Notes: generated from the sequence alone by a model not told the origin. DNA of 7,554 nucleotides from CAVDAL01 sp963606965 (GCA_963606965.1 CAVDAL010000069.1:1-7554), one strand, 5' to 3'. Shown: positions 1 to 4,781, counted from the first letter of the stretch. Numbers and translations are program-made.

Positions 1-10
1 CACTATGGAT

Positions 11-72
11 AGCGCTACGGAAGTATGCTGGATTGACAACCGCGTGTCAAAAAGACCTTGTTCCGTTGCGCC
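11..72. repeat. 62-bp palindromic repeat module 1
   Basis: Two inverted copies of a 27-bp motif face each other here, at 11-37 (plus) and 46-72 (minus). Each copy reads RGCGCWACGGAA, ten variable bases, then TTGAC. At the centre they form TTGACA, six bases (ACCGCG), TGTCAA. The outer 12-base arms are complementary apart from one central mismatch and one end mismatch; the ten bases between outer and inner boxes are not complementary. The layout and total length match module 2 exactly, so this is a repeat family and not a chance hairpin. No T-run follows on either strand, so it does not look like a terminator. Its function is unknown. Confidence 0.8.
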
Positions 73-83
73 TAAAATCAAAA

Positions 84-110
84 AGCGCTACGGAACTTGC
101 CTATTTTGAC
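84..110 (+). repeat. Solo 27-bp half-unit of the palindromic repeat
   Basis: This copy begins AGCGCTACGGAACTTGC and ends TTTTGAC, with the same 27-base length as the other four copies. The expected inverted partner, at about 119-145, is missing: no TTCCGTWGCGC arm is present there. It is either a decayed module or a true half-site. It shares its first 17 bases, except one T/A difference, with the copy at 168-194. Confidence 0.75.
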
Positions 111-167
111 GAAAAATCTGAACAAATCAGACATAATGGCTCAATTAAAGTGCTATCTGAGCTGAAA

Positions 168-229
168 AGCGCAACGGAACTTGCATGTTTTGACATCGCA
201 CTGTCAATAAAAGCAAGTTCCGTAGCGCT
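168..229. repeat. 62-bp palindromic repeat module 2
   Basis: Inverted 27-bp units lie at 168-194 (plus) and 203-229 (minus), with the centre TTGACA, six bases (TCGCAC), TGTCAA. The outer 17 bases of the two arms pair with only one A-A mismatch (173 against 224), so a strong imperfect hairpin or cruciform is possible. The separation of the inner boxes is the same 6 bp as in module 1 although the six bases differ. That pattern suits either a two-fold-symmetric protein site or a conserved hairpin loop. It could be a REP-like extragenic palindrome or a small non-autonomous mobile repeat. Confidence 0.8.
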
Positions 230-289
230 GACGTTGGAAAAAGGGTTGGTGGGGGGCGGTGACAGCAATGCCTATAACGTGGGCTAACG

Positions 290-312
290 AAAAAGGAGCC
301 CGCAGGCTCCTT
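290..312 (-). terminator. Rho-independent terminator after truncated tRNA copy
   Basis: The 8-bp perfect stem AAGGAGCC/GGCTCCTT (293-300 with 305-312) has a 4-base loop and, on the minus strand, runs into five T residues (294-290). It lies just downstream of the tRNA-Ala 3' fragment in that fragment's orientation, as expected for a tRNA terminator. If the scar is an integration site, this may be the original chromosomal terminator. Confidence 0.75.
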
Positions 313-320
313 GTAACGTT

Positions 321-358
321 TTGGTGGAGATGAAGGGATTCGAACCCTCGGCCCCCAC
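321..358 (-). pseudogene. Truncated tRNA-Ala 3' end (candidate attachment-site copy)
   Basis: These 38 bases are identical to 509-546, the 3' part of the intact tRNA-Ala gene. They cover roughly tRNA position 40 in the anticodon stem through the T-arm, the 3' acceptor strand and CCA. No D-arm or 5' acceptor sequence precedes them on the minus strand, so this cannot be a tRNA. A same-orientation copy of a tRNA 3' half ending in the anticodon arm is the usual footprint of a tyrosine-recombinase element integrated in a tRNA gene. A decayed tandem tRNA duplicate is the alternative, since each copy has its own terminator. Confidence 0.75.
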
Positions 359-508
359 CTGAATTGCATTGCGCCCACAACAAGTAAGTTGATATTGCTT
401 GTAAAACTACAGCAAATGAAACCAAATAGCAGCAGCAACAGCGCAATGCTGCATGACGAGGGGGCCTTAAAATAAGAAAGGGAACTATTTCTAGTTCCCT
501 TTAGTAAC
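359..508. other. Sequence between the two tRNA-Ala 3' copies; probable element or duplication remnant
   Basis: These 150 bases separate the 38-bp direct repeats. They carry the tRNA terminator at 477-502 and a perfect 9-bp inverted repeat, GCATTGCGC at 366-374 and GCGCAATGC at 441-449. No integrase, excisionase or other recognisable coding remnant is present. Minus-strand frames through it give hydrophobic or cysteine-rich peptides that run into the tRNA fragment and look accidental. I infer that most of a former insert has been deleted, or that this is a decayed tandem tRNA. Confidence 0.45.
471..502 (-). terminator. Terminator of the infC-rpmI-rplT-GNAT-tRNA-Ala transcript
   Basis: A perfect 11-bp stem, AAAGGGAACTA (477-487) and TAGTTCCCTTT (492-502), has the 4-base loop TTTC. 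On the minus strand it is followed by a broken T-rich stretch (TTTCTTATTTT, including the stem end). It begins 8 nt past the CCA end of tRNA-Ala, so it should end the tRNA precursor and probably the whole upstream operon. Confidence 0.75.
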
Positions 509-509
509 T

Positions 510-585
510 TGGTGGAGATGAAGGGATTCGAACCCTCGGCCCCCACGTTGCGAACGTGATGCTCTCCCAGCTGAGCTACATCCCC
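510..585 (-). tRNA. tRNA-Ala (anticodon CGC)
   Basis: This is a complete 76-nt cloverleaf on the minus strand. The 7-bp acceptor stem GGGGATG/CATCTCC contains one G-T pair, the D-stem is GCTC/GAGC, and the 5-bp anticodon stem encloses the loop TTCGCAA. The variable region is 5 nt, the T-loop is TTCGAAT, the discriminator base is A and CCA is encoded. The anticodon (complement of 550-552) is CGC, which reads the alanine codon GCG. The 5' end lies only 3 nt beyond the stop of the acetyltransferase gene and no convincing promoter separates them, so it is probably processed from the ribosomal-protein operon transcript. Its 3' half is duplicated at 321-358. Confidence 0.95.
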
Positions 586-588
586 AAA

Positions 589-1110
589 TTATTTATCAAG
601 CGACCATTCCATGACATAGTCATTCATCTGGAAGCCGTCGCCAACATCGTTATCAACAACGTCGATAACCTTAAATCCAACATGCTTATAAATTCCAACT
701 GATGCTTCATTGTCGCGAGCACATGTGAGCCTGATCTTGTCAAAGCCAAGCTCAGCTGCACGCTGCTTAACAAAGTCAAGCTGCTGGCGACCAAAACCAT
801 TGCCACGTGCTTCAGCAAGCAAATAAAGCTTACTCAAGAAAAGGTAGCCTTCATCTTCATGTGGCTGAATACCAACAAAGCCAATATGTTCGCCGGCTAA
901 ATCTGTGAAGTAATATTGATATCCTTCATCAGCAATGCAACGAATCAAAGCATCAATAGAAAGCATTTGATTAAGTAAATATTTTGTCTTTTCAACACCA
1001 GTAATTGGCGTGAAATATTCAACCCAGATAATTTCTGCAATGTTTGCCAATTCGGCAATTTGCTCTGGAGTTTGAACTAAAACAAAATCTAATTCATCTG
1101 AGTTATGCAA
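589..1110 (-). CDS. GNAT-family N-acetyltransferase
   Basis: This is a single-domain GCN5-related acetyltransferase of 173 residues, which would transfer an acetyl group from acetyl-CoA to an unidentified amine. Motif A is visible as LYLLAEARGNGFGRQQL, with the acetyl-CoA pyrophosphate-binding R-G-N-G-F-G-R at about residues 102-108. Motif B follows as N-E-A-S-V-G-I-Y-K-H-V-G-F at about 134-146. No ATG is available near the N-terminus. I chose TTG at 1110 because AGG lies 8 nt upstream; TTG at 1125 would add five residues but has no ribosome-binding site. The chosen start overlaps the rplT stop by 8 bp (TTGCATAA), which suggests translational coupling. A RimI-like ribosomal-protein acetylase would suit the context, but the sequence does not establish the substrate. 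Confidence 0.85.
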   Translation of the reverse strand: MHNSDELDFVLVQTPEQIAELANIAEIIWVEYFTPITGVEKTKYLLNQMLSIDALIRCIADEGYQYYFTDLAGEHIGFVGIQPHEDEGYLFLSKLYLLAEARGNGFGRQQLDFVKQRAAELGFDKIRLTCARDNEASVGIYKHVGFKVIDVVDNDVGDGFQMNDYVMEWSLDK

Positions 1111-1459
1111 CTGCTTTGCCTGCAATCTTTGCTAATTGTGCGAATCCATCTGGGTCATTTACAGCCATGTCTGCCAAAACCTTACGGTCAAGTTCAATGC
1201 CTGCAACCTTTAAACCATGCATAAATACTGAATAGCTCATACCATTGATGCGAGCTGCTGCATTGATGCGAGTAATCCACAAACGACGGATTTCACGCTT
1301 CTTGTTGCGACGATCGCGATATGCATATTGCAAAGAATGTTGTACTTGTTCTTTTGCTGCACGATATTGACGAGATTTTGCTCCATAATAGCCTTTAGCG
1401 CGATACAGAACGGTGCGGCGCTTTTTCTTGGCATGAACTGCGCGTTTTACACGAGCCAT
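1103..1459 (-). CDS. rplT: 50S ribosomal protein L20
   Basis: The product is a 118-residue, highly basic protein of normal L20 length that binds 23S rRNA and is needed early in 50S assembly. The L20 hallmarks are present: MARVKRAV at the N-terminus, then AKGYYGAKSRQYRAAKEQV, the basic helix YRDRRNKKREIRRLWITRIN, and NGMSYSVFMHGL. The start ATG has AGGAG about 10 nt upstream. It lies 44 nt after rpmI and is third in the classic infC-rpmI-rplT order. In E. coli and Bacillus L20 represses this operon by binding its mRNA, and the structured leader upstream of infC here would be the natural target. Confidence 0.98.
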   Translation of the reverse strand: MARVKRAVHAKKKRRTVLYRAKGYYGAKSRQYRAAKEQVQHSLQYAYRDRRNKKREIRRLWITRINAAARINGMSYSVFMHGLKVAGIELDRKVLADMAVNDPDGFAQLAKIAGKAVA

Positions 1460-1503
1460 TTATAATCAACTCCTAATAATTAATCTATCGGATAAATTAA
1501 GGC

Positions 1504-1701
1504 CTACGCCTTACCGAGGTTCTTCTTTACTGTCTTTGCGTCGCCTGGAGCCAATGTTGTCTCGTGGCGGAAATTACGCTTACGTTTTTGAGATTTTTTC
1601 TCAAGAATGTGGCTTTTGTATGCCTTGCCGCGCATTACCTTGCCTGTGCGCGTAACACGGAAGCGCTTTTTGCTGCCGCTATGTGTCTTCATTTTAGGCA
1701 T
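1504..1701 (-). CDS. rpmI: 50S ribosomal protein L35
   Basis: The product is a 65-residue basic protein beginning MPKMKTHSGSKKRF and continuing RTGKVMRGKAYKSHILEKKS, diagnostic of L35, a small 50S subunit protein. The start at 1701 gives the normal family length, has AGGAG just upstream inside the infC coding sequence, and overlaps the infC stop codon by 8 bp. This overlap suggests coupled translation of IF3 and L35. A longer reading of the same frame exists upstream but runs inside infC and has no homology signal. Confidence 0.97.
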   Translation of the reverse strand: MPKMKTHSGSKKRFRVTRTGKVMRGKAYKSHILEKKSQKRKRNFRHETTLAPGDAKTVKKNLGKA

Positions 1702-2299
1702 CGTCTTCTCCTTTTGTCTCCTTCTTTGCAGATTCTTTAGAATCCTTGTCTGAATTTGCAGTGTTTTTCTTAGCTTTCTTTGCATCTTTAGGAAGCGGCG
1801 CAATAAGCATATGCATGTTACGACCTTCCATCTTTGGCTGCTGTTCAATTACAGCGAGATCTTTAAAGTCGTCTGCTAACTTTTCAAGAATTGAAAAGCC
1901 CTGCTCTGGATGAGCCATTTCACGCCCGCGAAACATGATAGTAATCTTGACTTTATTTCCCTTGCCTAAGAAGCGAAGAATGTGACCCTTCTTGGTCTGA
2001 TAGTCGCCCGTATCAATTTTTGGGCGAAACTTCATTTCTTTGACCTCGATTTTGGTCTGCTTCTTGCGAGCCTGTTTTGCCTTCATTTCCTGATCATACT
2101 TATACTTGCCATAATCCATCAAACGGCAAACAGGCGGCTTAGCATTTGGCGAAATTTCAACCAAATCCAAATTGTGGCGCTCTGCAGCGCGCTGAGCCTC
2201 TTCATTGGAAACAATTCCAAGTTGACCACCATCAGCGCCAATAAGGCGGACGGTTGGGGCAAAGATCTCGTTGTTGATCCTTGTCTCTTGAGCGGCTAT
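1694..2299 (-). CDS. infC: Translation initiation factor IF-3, AUA start codon
   Basis: IF3 binds the 30S subunit, blocks premature 50S joining and checks start-codon and initiator-tRNA pairing. The 201-residue product has the N-domain (RINNEI... VRLIGADGGQLGIV), the family signature RLMDYGKYKYDQEMK at about 59-73, and the C-domain core (KEMKFRPKIDTGDYQTK; IMFRGREMAHPEQG). From about residue 171 there is a roughly 30-residue Lys/Asp/Glu-rich tail, probably disordered. No ATG, GTG or TTG sits at a sensible place. A strong GGAGGTGA lies 8 nt before ATA at 2299, and the IF3 homology begins a few codons later. AUA is therefore the likely start, matching the rare AUU-type starts through which IF3 limits its own synthesis in other bacteria. 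Upstream in-frame codons fall in the leader terminator. Confidence 0.95.
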   Translation of the reverse strand: MAAQETRINNEIFAPTVRLIGADGGQLGIVSNEEAQRAAERHNLDLVEISPNAKPPVCRLMDYGKYKYDQEMKAKQARKKQTKIEVKEMKFRPKIDTGDYQTKKGHILRFLGKGNKVKITIMFRGREMAHPEQGFSILEKLADDFKDLAVIEQQPKMEGRNMHMLIAPLPKDAKKAKKNTANSDKDSKESAKKETKGEDDA

Positions 2300-2637
2300 T
2301 GCCCTCACCTCCAAAATAAAAAAACCTGCCCTTAAATTGTGGCAGGTAAACATAGCAACCCCATATGGGGAATATAGCCATGTGTTACCAGACAACTAAG
2401 GCTTGCTTGTCGAAAGGTGGGAAGCTTGGTGAGCTTCCACTTCAAACACGGCTGTACATGATACACGTGTGAAGGTATTGGCGCAAGTGCTTATAGGCGA
2501 AAATCTGGCGAAGAACATTAAGGCGAATAGCTCGTTAATATTGAGGGCGACCCTTGCGAAAAATAAATGAATGAAATAACGGCCGGATTTGGCCTGCGAG
2601 CTATCCGACCGTTATCACCGAACTGAAAGTGTTAACT
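2300..2637 (-). promoter_or_regulatory. Structured 5' leader of the infC-rpmI-rplT operon
   Basis: This region of over 300 nt holds no credible gene but several RNA-like structures in the minus-strand sense. One is a 13-bp hairpin with a single wobble pair (2615-2603 with 2588-2576, 14-nt loop). Another is a bulged 9-bp hairpin (2440-2432 with 2426-2417). There is also a CCCCATATGGGG palindrome (about 2369-2380) and the terminator at 2311-2347. The loop of the first hairpin overlaps an 8-base stretch (2597-2604) complementary to 2527-2534, so alternative pairings exist. It resembles an L20-type autogenous leader in position and layout; I could not match it to a specific Rfam family. Confidence 0.55.
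2311..2347 (-). terminator. Leader terminator (attenuator) directly before infC
   Basis: A 7-bp stem, ACCTGCC/GGCAGGT in minus-strand reading (2347-2341 with 2330-2324), has a 10-nt loop and is followed by six Ts, A, and TTTT. The T-run ends where the infC Shine-Dalgarno GGAGGTGA begins (2312-2305). A terminator ahead of the first gene with nothing else to terminate is the classic attenuator layout. Leader attenuation controlled by L20 is known for the Bacillus infC operon; control by L20 here is inferred. Confidence 0.75.
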
Positions 2638-2687
2638 ATTCTATACACCTTACACAGACATATTAGTGGAATTTGCACTTTGTTCGG
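2618..2687. repeat. Inverted repeat bracketing the infC promoter region
   Basis: The left arm is CCGAAC-TG-AAAGTG (2618-2631) and the right arm is CACTTTGTTCGG (2676-2687). The arms are fully complementary over 12 bp apart from a 2-base bulge, and 44 bp separate them. The repeat surrounds the presumed infC -10 box. It could be a paired operator or a hairpin; no function is assigned. Confidence 0.5.
2638..2643 (-). promoter_or_regulatory. Possible -10 box of the infC operon promoter
   Basis: Minus-strand TAGAAT (5 of 6 to TATAAT) sits about 20 nt upstream of the first leader hairpin, in the divergent infC/rsmI intergenic region. No good -35 is visible 16-18 nt upstream (the best is CTAATA), so this is a weak call. 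It lies inside the loop of the inverted repeat at 2618-2687. Confidence 0.25.
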
Positions 2688-2735
2688 TAGAAGTCATGCT
2701 CTAATAGCGCACATAAACATAAAAAATTCGTATCT

Positions 2736-2788
2736 GTTGGCAGTGAATCTGTTAATCGTTATCCGCTAACAAATCTATATTTGCCAAC
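2736..2788. repeat. Nested inverted repeats upstream of rsmI
   Basis: A perfect 7-bp inverted repeat, GTTGGCA (2736-2742) and TGCCAAC (2782-2788), encloses a second one, GTTA (2751-2754) and TAAC (2767-2770). The left side also contains a direct repeat, ATCTGTT, at 2732 and 2747. The right arm overlaps the candidate -35 box of rsmI, so this may be a regulator site. The short inner arms may be chance. Confidence 0.4.
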
Positions 2789-2810
2789 CTGTATATATGC
2801 GTGTTTTAAT
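2781..2810 (+). promoter_or_regulatory. Candidate promoter for a leaderless rsmI mRNA
   Basis: TTGCCA (2781-2786; 5 of 6 to TTGACA) and TTTAAT (2805-2810; 5 of 6 to TATAAT) are 18 bp apart. The -10 box ends 6 nt before the rsmI ATG at 2817, so transcription would start at or next to the A of the start codon. The absence of any Shine-Dalgarno sequence before that ATG fits. Leaderless mRNAs are common in Actinobacteria. Confidence 0.5.
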
Positions 2811-2816
2811 AAAAAC

Positions 2817-3656
2817 ATGTCAGGAAAATTAAGCATAGTTGCAACACCAATTGGAAACTTGGGCGATATAAGCGGTCGCGCCAAGGAAACTCTTGCATGT
2901 GCAAATTGCATTTGTGCAGAAGATACACGCGTAACCGGCCAGCTTTTAAAAGCTTATGGAATTTCTGCAAAGCTTGAACGCTGCGATGAAAATGTCATTT
3001 CTGCAAAATCAGCATCTCTTGTGCAACGTTTGCAAAATGGCGAACATATCGCTTTTTGTTCAGATGCTGGAATGCCAGGCGTTAGCGACCCTGGAATGGT
3101 TTTGATCGATGCGGCTCGCAATGCAAACATAGATGTGGAAGTTTTGCCTGGAGCATGTGCTGTTAACACTGCTCTTGTATCGGCTGCATTTGGTGGAACA
3201 GCATTTTATTTTGGCGGATTTCTTCCCCGCAAAAGCACGCAAAGGGTAAAGCATCTTGAAAGCTTGAAAGCACTTGATGCCAGCCTTGTTTTTTATGAAT
3301 CGCCACACAGAGTTGCAGATGCAGCAGCAGACATTGCCAAAGTCTTCCCTGCAAGGCGCGTTGCGCTTTGCCGTGAGCTTACAAAAATCCATGAAGAAGT
3401 CTTGCGTTTGCCTGCTGGCGAACTTGCTGAAAATCTTGCAGCACGCGATGTGATAAAAGGCGAGATTGTTTTAGTTATTGCTCCGCCAAATAATAAAGAA
3501 ACTGAAGATGCGAGTTTTGAATCTGAAGAAGTTCAGGCATTTATTGAAAAACAATTAGCAAGTGGAATGCAAAAATCAAAGCTTGCAAAAGAACTTGCTA
3601 AAGAATTTGGCTTTTCAAAAAATGAAGCTTATGAATATCTTCACAGCAACAAGTAA
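2817..3656 (+). CDS. rsmI: 16S rRNA (cytidine-1402-2'-O)-methyltransferase RsmI
   Basis: RsmI uses S-adenosylmethionine to 2'-O-methylate C1402 of 16S rRNA in the decoding centre. The 279-residue product has the expected length and motifs: IVATPIGNLGDIS (7-19), CAEDTRVTGQLLKAYGI (33-49), the SAM-site loop SDAGMPGVSDPG (82-93), LPGACAVNTALVSAAFGG (110-127), GGFLPRKS (133-140), FYESPHRV (159-166) and CRELTKIHEEVLR (185-197). A charged C-terminal helical segment follows (about 236-279). I chose the ATG at 2817 because family homology begins three residues later. The in-frame TTG at 2781 would add 12 atypical residues and would lie in the promoter -35. It is the only plus-strand gene here, divergent from infC and convergent with gap. 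Confidence 0.96.
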   Translation: MSGKLSIVATPIGNLGDISGRAKETLACANCICAEDTRVTGQLLKAYGISAKLERCDENVISAKSASLVQRLQNGEHIAFCSDAGMPGVSDPGMVLIDAARNANIDVEVLPGACAVNTALVSAAFGGTAFYFGGFLPRKSTQRVKHLESLKALDASLVFYESPHRVADAAADIAKVFPARRVALCRELTKIHEEVLRLPAGELAENLAARDVIKGEIVLVIAPPNNKETEDASFESEEVQAFIEKQLASGMQKSKLAKELAKEFGFSKNEAYEYLHSNK

Positions 3657-3711
3657 GCAAATAAATAAGTTGCAGAAAGCACAATAAAGCGAAAAGCATA
3701 TTGTAAAAGCA

Positions 3712-3741
3712 GTGCGCTCGGCTTGAAAAAGCCGAGCGCAC
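3712..3741. terminator. Bidirectional terminator hairpin between rsmI and gap
   Basis: GTGCGCTCGGCTT (3712-3724) and AAGCCGAGCGCAC (3729-3741) form a perfect 13-bp GC-rich stem closed by a GAAA loop on the plus strand. It sits between the convergent ends of rsmI (3656) and gap (3774). T-runs are short on both sides: TTTT after a gap on plus, TGCTTTT on minus. It probably serves both genes. Confidence 0.8.
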
Positions 3742-3773
3742 ATCATCAAAACAAAATTTTAATTCGTCTTAAT

Positions 3774-4781
3774 CTATTTCATCATATATTTTGCAAGATC
3801 AACAACGCGTGAGCTATAACCCCATTCGTTGTCATACCAAGAAATGCACTTAATGAAGTTGCCCTTTTCTCCACCAAGAACAGATGTAAGTAAGCTATCA
3901 AAAATGCTTGAATATGAACTGCCGATAATGTCACAGCTAACAATTGGATCTGTGCAATATTGCAAGATACCCTTCATTGGGCCAGCTGCAGCTTCCTTCA
4001 TTGCAGCATTGATTTCTTCTGCTGTAGTTTCTGTCTTTAATTCGCATGTTAAATCAACCATAGAACCTGTTGGAGTTGGAACACGAGTTGCCATGCCATC
4101 AAGTTTGCCCTTAAGTTCTGGAATAACCAAAGCAACAGCTTTTGCAGCACCTGTTGTTGTTGGAATCATGCTGACTGCTGCAGCGCGGCTGCGACGGAAA
4201 TCTTTATGATGAACATCCAAGATTTTTTGGTCATTTGTATAAGCATGAATTGTATTCATGAAGCCGCGTTCAATGCCAAATTTGTCATTCAAAACTTTAG
4301 CAAATGGAGCCAAGCAGTTTGTTGTACAAGATGCGTTTGAAACAATATGCTGTGTTGCTTTGTCATATGTTTCATGATTAACACCCATAACAATTGTATT
4401 GTCAACATTTTTGCCAGGAGCAGAAATAACGACCTTTTCAGCACCATTGTCAATATGAGCTTGGCACTGTGGCCCTTCCTTCAACTTGCCTGTTGTTTCA
4501 ATAACAATGTCTGCACCAACGCTTTTCCAATCAAGATTTTTTGGATCACGGTCTTGGAATGCTTTAATTTTGTGGCCATCAAAAACAAATGCCTGACCTT
4601 CTGCACGTGCCTCTTCAAACATTCTGCCTTGGCAAGAATCATATTTTGTGAGGTATGCAGCACATTCAAGATCACTTGGATTATTAATTGCTACAACTTC
4701 AATGTCTGGATCTTGTTCAGCGATTCGAAAGACTAAGCGACCAATGCGGCCAAAACCATTAATGCCAACTTTCAATGCCAT
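3774..4781 (-). CDS. gap: Type I glyceraldehyde-3-phosphate dehydrogenase
   Basis: The enzyme oxidises and phosphorylates glyceraldehyde 3-phosphate to 1,3-bisphosphoglycerate, the first energy-conserving step of glycolysis, as a cytosolic tetramer. The 335-residue protein is full length. The dinucleotide-binding motif is INGFGRIGR (7-15), the catalytic cysteine is Cys152 in SNASCTTNC, and the base is His179 in TIHAYTND. The phosphate-binding region RAAAVSMIPTTTGAAKA and the C-terminal WYDNEWGYSSRVVDL are intact. The start ATG has AGGAGA 7 nt upstream. The residues after the second beta strand read AINNPSD, where NAD-specific enzymes usually have AINDLTD. The loop LDVHHKD has His191 where those enzymes usually have Pro, so coenzyme preference may differ. 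It follows obgE by 105 bp and probably has its own promoter. Confidence 0.98.
   Translation of the reverse strand: MALKVGINGFGRIGRLVFRIAEQDPDIEVVAINNPSDLECAAYLTKYDSCQGRMFEEARAEGQAFVFDGHKIKAFQDRDPKNLDWKSVGADIVIETTGKLKEGPQCQAHIDNGAEKVVISAPGKNVDNTIVMGVNHETYDKATQHIVSNASCTTNCLAPFAKVLNDKFGIERGFMNTIHAYTNDQKILDVHHKDFRRSRAAAVSMIPTTTGAAKAVALVIPELKGKLDGMATRVPTPTGSMVDLTCELKTETTAEEINAAMKEAAAGPMKGILQYCTDPIVSCDIIGSSYSSIFDSLLTSVLGGEKGNFIKCISWYDNEWGYSSRVVDLAKYMMK

Noticed and set aside
11..229. CRISPR array
   Set aside because: Copies are few, occur in both orientations as palindromes, and lack regular unique spacers. No cas gene is visible.
33..287. An 84-residue plus-strand reading frame with a repeated K-S-A-T-E-L-A peptide
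   Set aside because: The peptide repeats are just the translation of the 27-bp DNA repeats, which also occur in inverted orientation. There is no ribosome-binding site and no family resemblance.
145..546. Minus-strand frames of 133 and 80 residues with hydrophobic stretches
   Set aside because: They read through the tRNA fragment, the terminators and the repeats, and one enters the intact tRNA. The hydrophobicity comes from T-rich, pyrimidine-rich sequence.
1702..1848. Upstream extension of L35 to 114 residues
   Set aside because: It lies wholly inside infC, and the 65-residue form from 1701 has the normal family length and a good ribosome-binding site.
2300..2395. N-terminal extension of IF3 to 233 residues
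   Set aside because: The extra 32 residues are encoded across the leader terminator, its T-run and the Shine-Dalgarno sequence, and they lack IF3 homology.
3829..4736. Plus-strand frames of 126 and 129 residues opposite gap
   Set aside because: They are antisense shadows of a fully conserved GAPDH gene with no supporting ribosome-binding sites or motifs.
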